Assembly (NCBI RefSeq): GCF_025353065.1
Contig: NZ_JANXRJ010000259.1
Span: 1 to 51,834, forward strand
DNA: 51,834 nt
Origin: Lapillicoccus sp.
GTDB taxonomy: Bacteria; Actinomycetota; Actinomycetes; Actinomycetales; Dermatophilaceae
Direction: 5' to 3'
Shown here: positions 25,166 to 34,539 of the stretch, one piece after another
Numbering within the stretch: the first letter of the stretch is position 1
Layout: every line of letters starts with the position of its first letter
Notes under the pieces: model-generated
Database searches by the model: none
What the model was told of the DNA's origin: nothing
What the model saw: the letters and a program-made list of their open reading frames with translations, nothing else
Translations under genes and position numbers: made by a program

Positions 25166-26404
25166 TCACGGAGCGCCCAGCTGGTCGCGCCGACGGGTGA
25201 GGTAGGCGACCTCGGCGGTGTTGCCGGCCAGCTCGATGGCCGAGGTGTATGCCGCGTGGGCCTCCGCCGAGCGGCCGAGCCGCCTGAGCAGGTCGGCGCG
25301 GGTGGCGTGATAGGCATGATACGAGTCGAGGTCCAGCGGCGCGACCAGCGCGAGCGCCACCTCGGGCCCGTCGAGCTCGGCGATCGCGACGGCCCGGTTG
25401 AGCGCGACGACGGGCGACGGGTCGATGGCGGAGAGCTGGTCGTAGAGGGTGACGACCTGGGACCAGTCGGTGTCGCGGACGTCCCTCGCGGAGGTGTGAA
25501 CAGCGTTGATGGCGGCCAGGATCTGGTAGCGGCCGGCGCGGCCATGGCCCGCGGAGACGGCGACGAGACGGGAACGGACGAGCGCGTGCCCCTCGGCGAT
25601 GAGCCCGGTATCCCAGGCGCCACGATCCTGTTCACCGAGCGTGACCAGCTCACCCGCTGCGGAGGCCCGTGCCGCCCGGCGGGCCTCGGTGAGGAGCATC
25701 AGCGCCAGTAGGCCGACGACCTCACCATCGGACGGCAGGAGCGCCTGGATGAGCCGGGTCAACCGGATCGCCTCGAGCGTGAGGTCGCTGCGGACGGCCT
25801 CCTTCTCGGGGTTCGAGGTGAGGTAGCCCTCGTTGAAGACGAGGTAGAGGACCGCCAGGACGCCGGAGGCGCGGGCGGGGAGGTCCTCGGACGACGGGAC
25901 CCGGTAGGAGATGTTCGCCGTCCTGATCTTGCCCTTCGCGCGGGTGATCCGCTGGCCGACGGTGCTCTCCGGCACGAGGAAGGCGCGGGCGATCTCGGGC
26001 ACCGTCAGCCCGCCGACCATCCGCAGCGTCAACGCGATCCGGGCCTCCATCGCCAGCGCCGGGTGGCAGCAGGTGAAGACCAGCCGGAGCCGGTCGTCGT
26101 CGATCACGCCGGCGGGCTCGGACGGCCTGTCGTCGTAGAGCATCCGCGCCTCCTTCTGCTTGTCGTCACGCCGGGACTCGCGGCGCAGCCGGTCGATGGC
26201 GCGCCGGTTGGCGGTGGTGGTGATCCAGCCTCCGGGATTGGGGGGTGTGCCATCGGTCGCCCAGCGCTCGACGGCCACCGCGAACGCCTCGGCGGCCATC
26301 TCCTCCGCGAGGTCCAGGTCGCCGAAGCGCCGGGTCAGGCCGGCGACCACCCGGGCCCACTCCTCGCGGTGGACCCGGCTGATCGTGTCCGCGACGCCCG
26401 TCAC
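25166..26404 (-). CDS. second ECF42-type sigma factor with C-terminal extension
   Basis: A 412-residue paralogue of the sigma factor at 14936-16222. Region 2: DLDLAEEMAAEAFAVAVERW and GWITTTANRRAIDRLRRES. Region 4: RLRLVFTCCHPALAMEARIALTLRMVGGLTVPEIARAFLVPESTVGQRITRAKGKI. The extension contains FNEGYLTS, ALNRAVAIAELDGPEVAL and YHAYHATRADLLRRLGRSAEA. Its GTG start overlaps the stop of the DGPF gene by four bases, tighter coupling than in the first module. The two proteins clearly share origin but differ enough to read different signals. Confidence 0.92.
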   Translation of the reverse strand: MTGVADTISRVHREEWARVVAGLTRRFGDLDLAEEMAAEAFAVAVERWATDGTPPNPGGWITTTANRRAIDRLRRESRRDDKQKEARMLYDDRPSEPAGVIDDDRLRLVFTCCHPALAMEARIALTLRMVGGLTVPEIARAFLVPESTVGQRITRAKGKIRTANISYRVPSSEDLPARASGVLAVLYLVFNEGYLTSNPEKEAVRSDLTLEAIRLTRLIQALLPSDGEVVGLLALMLLTEARRAARASAAGELVTLGEQDRGAWDTGLIAEGHALVRSRLVAVSAGHGRAGRYQILAAINAVHTSARDVRDTDWSQVVTLYDQLSAIDPSPVVALNRAVAIAELDGPEVALALVAPLDLDSYHAYHATRADLLRRLGRSAEAHAAYTSAIELAGNTAEVAYLTRRRDQLGAP

Positions 26405-26760
26405 GCGCCCGCGAAGGCCCGCACCTCGACCTTGCCCCGGCAGGCCCTCGACCCCTCGGCGGCCAGCTTCAGCGCCACGTCGAGGTCGGGGGCCTCGATG
26501 ATCCAGAAGCCGCCGATGTGCTCCTTCGACTCCAGGTAGGGCCCGTCGGTGAGCACCGGCTCACGGCCCTGCCCGTCGACGACGGTCGCGGTCGTGGCCT
26601 GTCCCAGGCCGTTGGCGAAGACCCAGTAGCCCTCCTCCTGCAGGCGCACGTTGAAGGCGCTGGTGTCGGCCATCGCCTCGTCCATCGCCTCCTGGGAGGG
26701 GTAGTTGCCGAACTCCGTGCGCTCAGCAGGCCCGTAGACCGACATCAGGTACTGCGTCAT
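26401..26760 (-). CDS. YCII-related DGPF-type protein, partner of the second ECF42
   Basis: A 119-residue protein: MTQYLMSVYGPAERTEFG start, VLTDGPYLESKEHIGGFWIIEAPDLDVALKLA and a CRGKVEVRAF end. The motif is DGPY here. The ATG at 26760 follows a weak AGAGGAG; a longer upstream frame is not supported. It overlaps the sigma gene by four bases. A promoter of the same type as at the first module lies 52 bases upstream. Confidence 0.9.
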   Translation of the reverse strand: MTQYLMSVYGPAERTEFGNYPSQEAMDEAMADTSAFNVRLQEEGYWVFANGLGQATTATVVDGQGREPVLTDGPYLESKEHIGGFWIIEAPDLDVALKLAAEGSRACRGKVEVRAFAGA

Positions 26761-26811
26761 CTCTGACTCCTCTGGTTCCTGGGCCGGGTGACCCCCGGCT
26801 CTCACCCCTGC

Positions 26812-26838
26812 AACGAACGTCCCGCACCCGATCCGACA
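26812..26838 (-). promoter_or_regulatory. ECF42-type promoter of the second DGPF-sigma operon
   Basis: On the minus strand TGTCGG (26838-26833), 17 bases, then CGTT (26815-26812). It differs from the first module's TGTCGA/CGTC at one base in each element, with identical spacing and a shared GTTCGT. Confidence 0.6.
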
Positions 26839-26941
26839 CCCCGGGCCGACCTTTCTCAGCATGAGGGAAGCAGGCGGACGGGGCGCCGACTCGCGGACCG
26901 ATGGCCCACCGTCTCGTGGCCCCACTCCTTACGCTGGGAGC

Positions 26942-27994
26942 GTGCTCGTCGAGCCGGAGGACCTGACCTCAGCCGAGGTGCTCGCGATCGTCGCCGAGCA
27001 CTGGGACGCCAAGGCGCGCCACTGCGGCTTCGTCCCGCGCGGCGCCGGCGCCCAGCACTGGGTCGTCAGTGGCCGGCACCTGCCGCGGTGGTTCGTGACG
27101 GCCGACGACGTCAGCGCCCCCGGGCGACTCGACGAGCTCCAGGACACGTATGCCGCGGCCCGCGCACTCGCCGGCGACGGCCTGGTCACGGTCGTCCCGA
27201 CCGTGGCGCCCGGGGGTGGGGGAGCGGGCGAAAATGTGGGCGGTGGTGGAGCGGGCGAGAATGTGGGGGGTGGTGGAGCGGGCGAGAATGTGGGCGGTGG
27301 GGGCGTCGGCGTGGTGGACGGGCGGTGGCTGCTGACCGTGACCCCCTACGTCGAGGGGGAGTGGGGGCCGGGCGACTACGCCGACGACGCGCAGCGCGCC
27401 CTCGTGGCCCGTGCTCTGGGGGCGTTGCACGCCGCGCCGCCACCCGCACGGATCCGCAGCTGGGAGCCCGGCCCACCCTCGCGGGCCGACCTCGAACGCG
27501 TGCTCGAGACCGTCGACGGACCACGGTGGACGAGCGGACCCTTCGGCGAGTCCGTCCGAATCGCTCTGCAGGACAACGCTCCAGAGTTACGCAGTCTCCT
27601 CAGGCGATACGACGTGCTGGCCGCTGCCGCGGTCCGGCACCGGGGCGACTGGGTGCCCACCCACGGCCAGCCGCACACGGCCAACGTCCTCTGGGGCGAG
27701 GCCGGACCGCTGCTCGTCGACTGGGAGAGCCTGCGGGTCGCGCCCCGCGAGCGCGACCTGCGCGCGGTCCTGCGGGACGCCGACGGCGCCGAGCCCCTGT
27801 CGGCCTACGTCGCGATGGGCGGCAGCCTCGACCTCGACGCCGACCGGGTGGAGCTGTTCGACCTCGAGTGGTGGCTGGGGGAGACGGCGGCGTATGCCGT
27901 TCAGTTCCACGCCCCGCACACCGGTGACACCGACGAGGTGCGCTTCCACCGGGAGTTCCTCGAGGAGGTCGTGCCGAGTACGGGGGGACGGTGA
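26942..27994 (+). CDS. APH-type phosphotransferase with an internal glycine-rich repeat
   Basis: A 350-residue kinase-like protein. The catalytic loop is THGQPHTANVLW (about residue 240) and the metal site is LLVDWESLR, as in aminoglycoside and choline phosphotransferases. An insertion of three exact GGGGAGENV units (about residues 91-117) interrupts the N-lobe just before the hinge strand (RWLLTVTPYVEGEW), where a kinase would have a short loop. TACGCT six bases before the GTG at 26942 sets the start. Substrate is unknown. Confidence 0.85.
   Translation: MLVEPEDLTSAEVLAIVAEHWDAKARHCGFVPRGAGAQHWVVSGRHLPRWFVTADDVSAPGRLDELQDTYAAARALAGDGLVTVVPTVAPGGGGAGENVGGGGAGENVGGGGAGENVGGGGVGVVDGRWLLTVTPYVEGEWGPGDYADDAQRALVARALGALHAAPPPARIRSWEPGPPSRADLERVLETVDGPRWTSGPFGESVRIALQDNAPELRSLLRRYDVLAAAAVRHRGDWVPTHGQPHTANVLWGEAGPLLVDWESLRVAPRERDLRAVLRDADGAEPLSAYVAMGGSLDLDADRVELFDLEWWLGETAAYAVQFHAPHTGDTDEVRFHREFLEEVVPSTGGR
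27212..27292 (+). repeat. three tandem 27-bp units inside the phosphotransferase gene
   Basis: Units 27212-27238, 27239-27265 and 27266-27292 encode GGGGAGENV each; a partial GGGG follows. They differ only at silent positions (GAA or GAG; GGC or GGG). Copy number can change without shifting the frame. Confidence 0.9.
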
Positions 27995-28088
27995 CCCCAC
28001 GCCGGGCGACCGTGACGCGCGGCATACCCCGGCATGCATGTGACCGAGCCGACGTGTCGCAGGTGCGGGCCGTTCGCCGGACCGTCCC

Positions 28089-28094
28089 TATTCT
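28089..28094 (+). promoter_or_regulatory. leaderless-type -10 box for murI
   Basis: TATTCT is followed by six bases and the GTG at 28101, which favours that codon over the GTG directly before it at 28098. Confidence 0.6.
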
Positions 28095-28100
28095 TGGGTG

Positions 28101-28907
28101 GTGGCGGACGCACCCATCGGGATCTTCGACTCCGGCTTCGGTGGACTCACCGTGGCCCGGTCGGTGCTCGACCAGCTGCCCCAGGAGTCGCTCGTCTACT
28201 ACGGCGACACCGCCCGTGCCCCCTACGGCCCGCGGCCCATCGCCGAGACCCGCCAGTTCGCTCTCGAGTGCCTGGACCGGCTCGTCGCCCACGGCGTGAA
28301 GATCCTCGTGATCGCCTGCAACACCGCGAGCGCGGCGGTCCTCCACGACGCGCGGGAGCGCTACGACGTCCCCGTCGTCGAGGTCATCCGCCCGGCCGTG
28401 CGTCGCGCCGCCGCCGCAACCCGCAACGACCGGGTCGGCGTCATCTCGACCGTCGGCACCCACCACTCGGGGGCCTACGTCGACGCGTTCGCCGCCGCCC
28501 CCCAGATCGAGGTGACGAGCGTGGCCTGTCCGCGCTTCGTGGAGTTCGTCGAAGCGGGGGTGACGGGGGGCAAGGAGCTGCTCGACGTCGCCCGCGAATA
28601 CCTCGCGCCCGTCGTCGGCGCGGGGGTCGACACCCTCGTCCTCGGCTGCACGCACTACCCGCTGCTCACCGGCGTCATCTCCTACGTCATGGGTGAGGAC
28701 GTCACCCTGGTGTCATCGGCCGAGGAGACCGCCAAGGACGTGTTCCGTGTCCTCGCCGACACGGACGCGTTGCGCGACGACGCGCTCGGACCGCCCACAG
28801 TGGCGTTCTCCACGACCGGTGATCCCATCGAGTTCCGGCGCCTGGCCAGGCGATTCCTCGGACCCGAGGTCGGCACGGTGTTCGGCAACCTGGCCGGTGT
28901 GACGTGA
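28101..28907 (+). CDS. murI: glutamate racemase
   Basis: Interconverts L- and D-glutamate for peptidoglycan synthesis; essential and cytosolic. [16 protein letters not shown] near the N terminus has the first acid-base region (Asp-Ser), Cys73 sits in IACNTAS and Cys183 in LGCTHYP; these are the two catalytic cysteines. The 268-residue length is typical. It is followed by an MBL hydrolase after ten bases, then downstream lie rph and rdgB, the usual actinobacterial order murI-MBL-rph-rdgB, here broken by a TetR/NmrA pair. Confidence 0.96.
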   Translation: MADAPIGIFDSGFGGLTVARSVLDQLPQESLVYYGDTARAPYGPRPIAETRQFALECLDRLVAHGVKILVIACNTASAAVLHDARERYDVPVVEVIRPAVRRAAAATRNDRVGVISTVGTHHSGAYVDAFAAAPQIEVTSVACPRFVEFVEAGVTGGKELLDVAREYLAPVVGAGVDTLVLGCTHYPLLTGVISYVMGEDVTLVSSAEETAKDVFRVLADTDALRDDALGPPTVAFSTTGDPIEFRRLARRFLGPEVGTVFGNLAGVT

Positions 28908-28917
28908 GGAGAGCGGT

Positions 28918-29682
28918 ATGAGGCTGACCATCGTCGGGTGCTCCGGCTCCTTCGCCGGGCCGACGTCGCCCGCGTCCTGCTACCTCGTCCGGGCCGAGCA
29001 CGAGGGGCGTACGTGGAACCTCGCGCTCGACATCGGCGCCGGCGCCCTCGGCACCCTGCAGCAGCACATCGACCCACGCGACCTCGACGCGATCGTCCTC
29101 AGCCACCTGCACCCCGACCACTGCATCGACCTCTGCGGGCTCTACGTCGTCCAGCGCTACCACCCCGAGGGACCCTCGCGCCCGCTCCCGGTCTACGGTC
29201 CGACCGGCAGCGGCAAGCGGATGAGTGAGGCCTACGGGCTCGACGACCAGCACGCCATGGACAGCGAGTTCGACTACCGCGACCTCGTCGACCGGACACC
29301 GCTCACCGTCGGTCCGTTCACGATCACCCCCTTCGCCGTTAACCACCCCATCGAGGCCTACGGCGTGCGGGTCGAGGCCGACGGCGTCGTCCTGGCCTAC
29401 ACCGGCGACACCGACGAGTGCGATGCGCTCACCCCCCTGATGACGGGCGCCGATCTCGTGCTCGCCGACGCCGCCTTCGTCGAGGGTCGCGACGACGCGC
29501 CGGGCATCCACATGAGCGGGGCGTCGTGCGCGCGAACGGCGTTGCGGGCCGGGGGAGTCCGCCGTCTCATGCTGACCCACATCCCCGCCTGGAACGACCC
29601 CGAGGTATGCCGCTCCCAGGCCGAGCAGCACTGGCCCACCGAGGTCGAGCTGGCCACCCCCGGGGCGACCTACGACCTGTAG
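28918..29682 (+). CDS. MBL-fold metallohydrolase (RNase Z-like)
   Basis: A 254-residue metallo-beta-lactamase-fold enzyme. Metal motifs are LSHLHPDHCID (about 61-71), NHPIEAYGVR, YTGDTDECD and the late HMSG and LTHIPAW histidines. It resembles the RNase Z/cyclic phosphodiesterase branch; the substrate is not known. GAGGAGAG precedes the ATG. It is cotranscribed with murI. Confidence 0.9.
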   Translation: MRLTIVGCSGSFAGPTSPASCYLVRAEHEGRTWNLALDIGAGALGTLQQHIDPRDLDAIVLSHLHPDHCIDLCGLYVVQRYHPEGPSRPLPVYGPTGSGKRMSEAYGLDDQHAMDSEFDYRDLVDRTPLTVGPFTITPFAVNHPIEAYGVRVEADGVVLAYTGDTDECDALTPLMTGADLVLADAAFVEGRDDAPGIHMSGASCARTALRAGGVRRLMLTHIPAWNDPEVCRSQAEQHWPTEVELATPGATYDL

Positions 29683-29718
29683 GACGGCCAGGTTCGTTGT
29701 GGGAGAGGGCCGCTGGGC

Positions 29719-30432
29719 TCAGCCTACGGCGATGCGGTCCAGCCAGTCGACCATCAGAGCGTGCTCGGCGGGGCTCAGGACGGTGATGTCCGCCAGGTTC
29801 GCGCGGAGGGCGATGGCGGCAGTCCGTGCGTGGATCAGGGGGACGGGGGCCGCGTCCGCGATGATGACGCGCTTGACCGCGCCGTAGACCGCCTCGACCA
29901 GGTCGAGATCGCGATCGGCAGGCGGGATGGTCAGCAGCGTGTGGACGACACCGGTGCCGGCCGCCCGGATCATCTCGACGGCCCGCCGTTCGGTGACCGC
30001 GAGCCGCCCGGCGAGGGCGACCTGGTGCACGCGGTTCCGGAGGATGTCCTCGCCCCCTCCCACGCCGGCCACGAGCCGCGTCCCGCGGTCGGGGTCGGAC
30101 ATGAGCACGAAGAGCGCCGGGTTGGCGAGGCCGAAGCCGATGTGGGTGGCCCAGCCGGCGTCGAGGTCGGCGACCGGGTCGCCGGTCTCCGCACCGAGCG
30201 CCTTCGTGCGGATGTAGGCCACGAAGACGTGCTCGGCGACGGCGTCGAGCAGTCCGTCCTTGTCCCCGAACAGCCGGTAGATGGTCGGCGCCTGCACCCC
30301 GGCCGCGGTGGCCACCGCGCGGGTCGTCACCGCGGCGACGCCCCCGGAGTCCAGCAGCCCGGCGGCGACCTCGACGATCGCGTCCCTGGTCCGGGTCCTG
30401 GAGGCGTCGGGCGCCGCGTCGATGGTGTCCAT
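29719..30432 (-). CDS. TetR family transcriptional regulator
   Basis: A 237-residue repressor with the helix-turn-helix RDAIVEVAAGLLDSGG, TTRAVATAAGVQAPTIYRLFGDKDGLLDAVAE in the first 70 residues. It is divergent from the NmrA-like reductase, and a clear TGCTAAC/GTTAGCA operator lies between them, overlapping its own -10 (TAGCAT, six bases before the ATG). The reductase is therefore very likely its target, and the regulator likely represses itself. Confidence 0.92.
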   Translation of the reverse strand: MDTIDAAPDASRTRTRDAIVEVAAGLLDSGGVAAVTTRAVATAAGVQAPTIYRLFGDKDGLLDAVAEHVFVAYIRTKALGAETGDPVADLDAGWATHIGFGLANPALFVLMSDPDRGTRLVAGVGGGEDILRNRVHQVALAGRLAVTERRAVEMIRAAGTGVVHTLLTIPPADRDLDLVEAVYGAVKRVIIADAAPVPLIHARTAAIALRANLADITVLSPAEHALMVDWLDRIAVG

Positions 30433-30439
30433 GTATCGA

Positions 30440-30481
30440 TGCTAACGCACTACTGTTAGCAGGTGAGTTTCCTGTGCTAAC
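30440..30481. promoter_or_regulatory. TetR operator between the regulator and the NmrA-like gene
   Basis: TGCTAAC (30440-30446), eight bases, GTTAGCA (30455-30461) is a perfect inverted repeat. A third half-site TGCTAAC lies at 30475-30481. The first arm overlaps the -10 box of the tetR gene. Confidence 0.8.
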
Positions 30482-30518
30482 GTAGTCATCGTTCCATTGG
30501 AAACCGCAAGGACACCTC

Positions 30519-31418
30519 ATGATCGTCGTCACCGGAGCCACCGGTCAGCTCGGCTCACAGATCGTCCGCCAACTGATCGAGCGCCTGCCGCCCGAGCAGG
30601 TCGGTGTCAGCGTCCGCGACGTCGACAGGGCCGCCGACCTCGCCGCCCTCGGCGTGCGCGTCCGCCACGGCGACTTCACCGACCCGGCCACGCTCGCCCA
30701 CGCGTTCGAGGGCGCCAGCCAGGTCCTCGTCGTCTCGTCCGACACCCACGCCGGCGATGCCGTCACCCAGCACACCGCAGCGCTGGATGCCGCCCGAGCA
30801 GCCGGCGCCGGCCGGGTGCTCTACACCAGCCACCAGGGCGCCGGACCCGACTCCCTCTTCGCGCCGATGCGCGACCACGCCGCCACCGAGGCGCATCTCG
30901 CCGGGCTCGGTATGCCGTTCACCTCCCTGCACAACGGCTTCTACGCCAGCACCGTCCCCTTCCTCCTCGGACCTGCGCTCGCCACGGGGGAGATCAGAGC
31001 TCCGGCCGATGGTCCGGTGTCCTGGACGACCCACGCCGACCTCGCCGCCGTGGCTGCCGCCGTGCTGGCCGGCGACCTGACGTCCAACGGGTTCGACGGC
31101 AGCACCCCGCCGCTGACCGCCGCCGCGGCATACGACCTCGACGCCGTGGCCCGGATCCTTACCGACCTCACCGGCCGCACCGTCCGTCGGACCGTGGTCG
31201 ACGACGAGGACTACACCCGGGGTCTGGTCGCGAACGGCATGCCCGAGGGGGCGGCCGCGATGATGCTCGGCATCTACCTCGCGTCCCGTCGCGGTGAGTT
31301 CGCGGCCACGGACCCCACCCTCGAGCGGGTGCTCGGCCGCCCGGCGGAGTCCATCGAGACCGTGCTGGACCGGGTCGTGGCCGGCACCGGAGCCGCCCGC
31401 GAAGGCGCACTGCCGTAA
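30519..31418 (+). CDS. NmrA-like / QorB-type NAD(P)H-dependent reductase
   Basis: A 299-residue atypical short-chain dehydrogenase. VTGATGQLGSQIVRQLIE binds NAD(P); VVSSDTHAGD, LYTSHQGAGPDS and LHNGFYAST follow the quinone oxidoreductase QorB pattern. It probably reduces quinones or other electrophiles. AAGGA about eight bases before the ATG fixes the start. Expression is likely induced by the ligand of the divergent TetR protein. Confidence 0.9.
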   Translation: MIVVTGATGQLGSQIVRQLIERLPPEQVGVSVRDVDRAADLAALGVRVRHGDFTDPATLAHAFEGASQVLVVSSDTHAGDAVTQHTAALDAARAAGAGRVLYTSHQGAGPDSLFAPMRDHAATEAHLAGLGMPFTSLHNGFYASTVPFLLGPALATGEIRAPADGPVSWTTHADLAAVAAAVLAGDLTSNGFDGSTPPLTAAAAYDLDAVARILTDLTGRTVRRTVVDDEDYTRGLVANGMPEGAAAMMLGIYLASRRGEFAATDPTLERVLGRPAESIETVLDRVVAGTGAAREGALP

Positions 31419-31493
31419 GCGATCCCTAAGCGCTTTCGGTGCCTCCAACACCGTGCGCCGACCTAGCCTTGGTTGGTGGTTAGCCTTCCGGTC

Positions 31494-32270
31494 ATGAGTG
31501 AACAGCGCTACCACCCGACCGACCTGTCCCCCCGCCACGACGGCCGCGCCCCCGACCAGACCCGCGACGTCCGCATCACCCGCAACTGGCTCGACCACGC
31601 CGAGGGCAGCGTGCTGGTCGAGTTCGGCCGCACCCGCGTGCTCTGCGCCGCGTCCTTCACCGAGGGCGTGCCGCGCTGGCTCAAGGGCAAGGGCTCCGGA
31701 TGGGTGACGGCGGAGTACGCGATGCTCCCGCGCTCGACCAACACCCGCTCGGACCGCGAGTCGGTCAAGGGCAAGATCGGCGGCCGCACCCACGAGATCT
31801 CCCGTCTCGTGGGCCGCAGCCTGCGCGCCGTCATCGACATGAAAGCGTTGGGCGAGAACACGATCGTCCTCGACTGCGACGTGCTGCAGGCCGATGGCGG
31901 CACCCGCACGGCAGCCATCACCGGCGCCTACGTCGCTCTGGTCGACGCGATCGAGGACGCGCGCGCCAAGAAGCTCATCAGTGCCAAGGCCCAGCCCCTC
32001 ACCGGCTCCGTCGCCGCGATCAGCGTCGGCGTCGTCAAGGGCCGGCCGGTGCTCGACCTCGACTACCCCGAGGACTCGACGGCGGACACCGACATGAACG
32101 TCGTGATGACCGGGGACGGACGTTTCGTCGAGGTCCAGGGCACCGCCGAGACCGAGCCCTTCGACCGGGAGCTGCTCGGGCTGCTGCTGGACCTCGCGAC
32201 CAAGGGCTGCGCCGACCTCACCGTCACCCAGCAGGCGGCGCTGGCCGCACCGGCGCGGCAACGCACATGA
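31494..32270 (+). CDS. rph: ribonuclease PH
   Basis: Phosphorolytic 3'-5' exoribonuclease that trims tRNA 3' ends. The 258-residue protein has [74 protein letters not shown] and [18 protein letters not shown], the phosphate and metal sites. TAGCCT seven bases before the ATG at 31494. Its stop overlaps the rdgB start (ATGA). Confidence 0.96.
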   Translation: MSEQRYHPTDLSPRHDGRAPDQTRDVRITRNWLDHAEGSVLVEFGRTRVLCAASFTEGVPRWLKGKGSGWVTAEYAMLPRSTNTRSDRESVKGKIGGRTHEISRLVGRSLRAVIDMKALGENTIVLDCDVLQADGGTRTAAITGAYVALVDAIEDARAKKLISAKAQPLTGSVAAISVGVVKGRPVLDLDYPEDSTADTDMNVVMTGDGRFVEVQGTAETEPFDRELLGLLLDLATKGCADLTVTQQAALAAPARQRT

Positions 32271-32911
32271 CCCGCCTCGTGCTGGCGACCCGCAACGACC
32301 ACAAGGTCCACGAGCTGCGCCAGATCCTCGGAGACCTCGTCGGTGAGCTGTCGCTCGACGTCGTCGGTGCCGGCGACGTGCCCGGCGCCCCCGACGTGGC
32401 CGAGACCGAGGTGACCTTCGAGGGCAACGCCCGGCTCAAGGCGGTCGCCCTCGCGCAGGCCACCGGCCTGCCGTCCGTCGCCGACGACTCGGGGCTCGCG
32501 GTCGACGTCCTCGGCGGGTCGCCCGGGGTCTTCAGCGCCCGGTGGTCCGGGTCCTTCGGCGGAGCGGGCCTGTCCCGTGCCGATCGTGACCGGGCCAACG
32601 TCGCCCTGCTCCTCGAGCAGGTCGCCGACGTGCCCGAGGAGCACCTGGGCGCGGCTTTCGTCTGCGCCGCCGTCCTCGCGATGCCGGACGGCACGACCGA
32701 GGCGACCGAGGGGCGCGTCACCGGGCGCCTCGTGCGAGAACCCCGTGGCAGTAACGGTTTTGGCTACGACCCCATCTTCCGGCCCGACTCCGACGTCGGC
32801 GACACCCGGACCTTCGCGGAATACACCGACGTCGAGAAGAACGTGATCTCGCACCGTGGCACGGCGTTCCGCACGATGATCCCGATCCTGAGGAGAGCAC
32901 TCACACCATGA
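32267..32911 (+). CDS. rdgB: RdgB/HAM1 family non-canonical purine NTP pyrophosphatase
   Basis: Hydrolyses ITP, dITP and XTP to monophosphates, keeping them out of nucleic acids. The 214-residue protein starts [15 protein letters not shown] and has [38 protein letters not shown] and [11 protein letters not shown], the substrate-binding loops, ending with SHRGTAF. It overlaps rph by four bases at its start and the next gene by four at its end, so a three-gene coupled operon. Confidence 0.95.
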   Translation: MTRLVLATRNDHKVHELRQILGDLVGELSLDVVGAGDVPGAPDVAETEVTFEGNARLKAVALAQATGLPSVADDSGLAVDVLGGSPGVFSARWSGSFGGAGLSRADRDRANVALLLEQVADVPEEHLGAAFVCAAVLAMPDGTTEATEGRVTGRLVREPRGSNGFGYDPIFRPDSDVGDTRTFAEYTDVEKNVISHRGTAFRTMIPILRRALTP

Positions 32912-34512
32912 CCACCTCGACGTCCCCCCTGCGCGACCCGGCCGCTTCCTCGGGAGAGCCGGTCCCGCCCGCACCCGCGGGCCCGACCGGTCCGTCGGGC
33001 GCGTCCGGACGCGCGTGGCCGCTGGCCGCGCTCGACGGGCTGCTCGCGGGGGGACTCGCCATCGCCGTCGCCACGTTCCTCGGCGGGGCGATGTCGTTCC
33101 TCGGGATCAGCACGGGGACGCCGGCGCCGATCGCGGCGATCGGTGGGGCGTTCATCGACCGGACACCGGCGTGGCTGAAGACCTTCGCCATCTCGACCTT
33201 CGGCACCAACGACAAGACCGCCCTGCTCACCGGGATGGGGGTCGTCCTCGTCCTCCTGTGTGCGGGCATCGGTCTCCTGGCCCGGCGCAGCCTCACCTCC
33301 GCCCTCGTCGGGCTCGCCCTCATCGGCGCCATCGGGGCGCTGGCCGTGGTCAGCCGGCCCAACGCGGGCGCCCTCGACATCCTCCCGACGGCCCTCGGCG
33401 CCCTCGCCGGCATCAAGCTCCTGCAGACCGTGGACCAGGCCCGTGATCGTGGGGGCGACGGCCTCAGCCGTCGCCGGGTGATCGCCGGGGCAGGGGCGCT
33501 CGTGGTCGGGTTCTTCGGCACTCGCTTCGACTCCGGTGCCGGGCAGGCCACGGCGTCGCGTGCGGCGACCCAGCTGCCGAAGCCGACGGGCCCGGCGCCC
33601 TCCACCGCGGGGGCCCAGCTCGACGTGGCGGGCATCTCGCCCTACGTCGTCAAGAACGACGCCTTCTACCGCATCGACACCGCCTTCGTCGTCCCGCACC
33701 TCGACGCCACGACGTGGAAGCTGAAGGTCGTCGGAGAGGTCGAGCAGGAGATCACCCTCGACTGGGCGACCCTCCTGAGCAAGCCGCTCATGCAGAAGCT
33801 CGTGACGCTGACCTGCGTCTCCAACGAGGTCGGGGGCAACCTCATCGGCAACGCCCTGTGGACCGGCTGGCCGGTCCGCGAGCTGCTGGCGATGGCTCGG
33901 CCCAAGGCCGGCGCCGACATGGTGCTGTCGAGGAGCTCCGACGGCTTCACGGCCGGTACGCCCCTCACGGCGATGACCGACGACCGTGACGCGCTCCTCG
34001 CCGTCGCGATGAACGGTGAGCCGCTGCCCTTCGAGCACGGCTTCCCGGTGCGGCTGGTCGTGCCAGGTCTCTACGGCTACGTCTCGGCGACCAAGTGGGT
34101 CACCGAGCTCAAGGTCACCCGGTTCGCCGTCGACCAGGGCTACTGGACCCCCCGCGGCTGGTCGGCCCTGGGGCCGGTGAAGACCTCCTCCCGCGTCGAC
34201 GTCCCGACCGACGGAACCCAGATCAAGGCCGGCACGACGGCAGTGGCCGGAGTCGCGTGGGCGCAGCACCGCGGGATCGACAAGGTCGAGGTCCAGATCG
34301 ACAACGGCGCCTGGCAGGTGGCCACGCTCGCAGCCGAGCCGACCATCGACTCCTGGCGCCAGTGGGTCTTGACCTGGGAGGCGACCACGGGCTCCCACAC
34401 GATCACGGTCCGGGCCACGGACCCCTCGGGCGCGGTCCAGATCTCCGACCCCGCCCCGCCCGACCCCAACGGCGCGCAGGGCTACCACACGATCACCGTC
34501 CGGGTCGCCTGA
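32908..34512 (+). CDS. membrane-anchored molybdopterin-dependent oxidoreductase (sulfite oxidase fold)
   Basis: A 534-residue protein. Residues 1-35 are Pro/Ser-rich, then four or so membrane helices (about 40-160), an SRRRVIAGAGALVVGFFG twin-arginine-like segment, then a soluble sulfite-oxidase molybdopterin domain with the metal-binding Cys303 in LTCVSNEVGG and a C-terminal Ig-like dimerisation domain. The active site is placed outside the membrane. Its substrate may be sulfite or another oxyanion. Coupling to rdgB by ATGA overlap is odd functionally but conserved gene order is common here. Confidence 0.9.
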   Translation: MTTSTSPLRDPAASSGEPVPPAPAGPTGPSGASGRAWPLAALDGLLAGGLAIAVATFLGGAMSFLGISTGTPAPIAAIGGAFIDRTPAWLKTFAISTFGTNDKTALLTGMGVVLVLLCAGIGLLARRSLTSALVGLALIGAIGALAVVSRPNAGALDILPTALGALAGIKLLQTVDQARDRGGDGLSRRRVIAGAGALVVGFFGTRFDSGAGQATASRAATQLPKPTGPAPSTAGAQLDVAGISPYVVKNDAFYRIDTAFVVPHLDATTWKLKVVGEVEQEITLDWATLLSKPLMQKLVTLTCVSNEVGGNLIGNALWTGWPVRELLAMARPKAGADMVLSRSSDGFTAGTPLTAMTDDRDALLAVAMNGEPLPFEHGFPVRLVVPGLYGYVSATKWVTELKVTRFAVDQGYWTPRGWSALGPVKTSSRVDVPTDGTQIKAGTTAVAGVAWAQHRGIDKVEVQIDNGAWQVATLAAEPTIDSWRQWVLTWEATTGSHTITVRATDPSGAVQISDPAPPDPNGAQGYHTITVRVA

Positions 34513-34539
34513 CCTCCCGTCGGTAGACTCCGTGCCGTT

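Noticed and set aside
30555-32261. Open frame of 568 codons on the minus strand
   Set aside because: Antisense to the NmrA-like gene and rph; composition is typical of a shadow frame.
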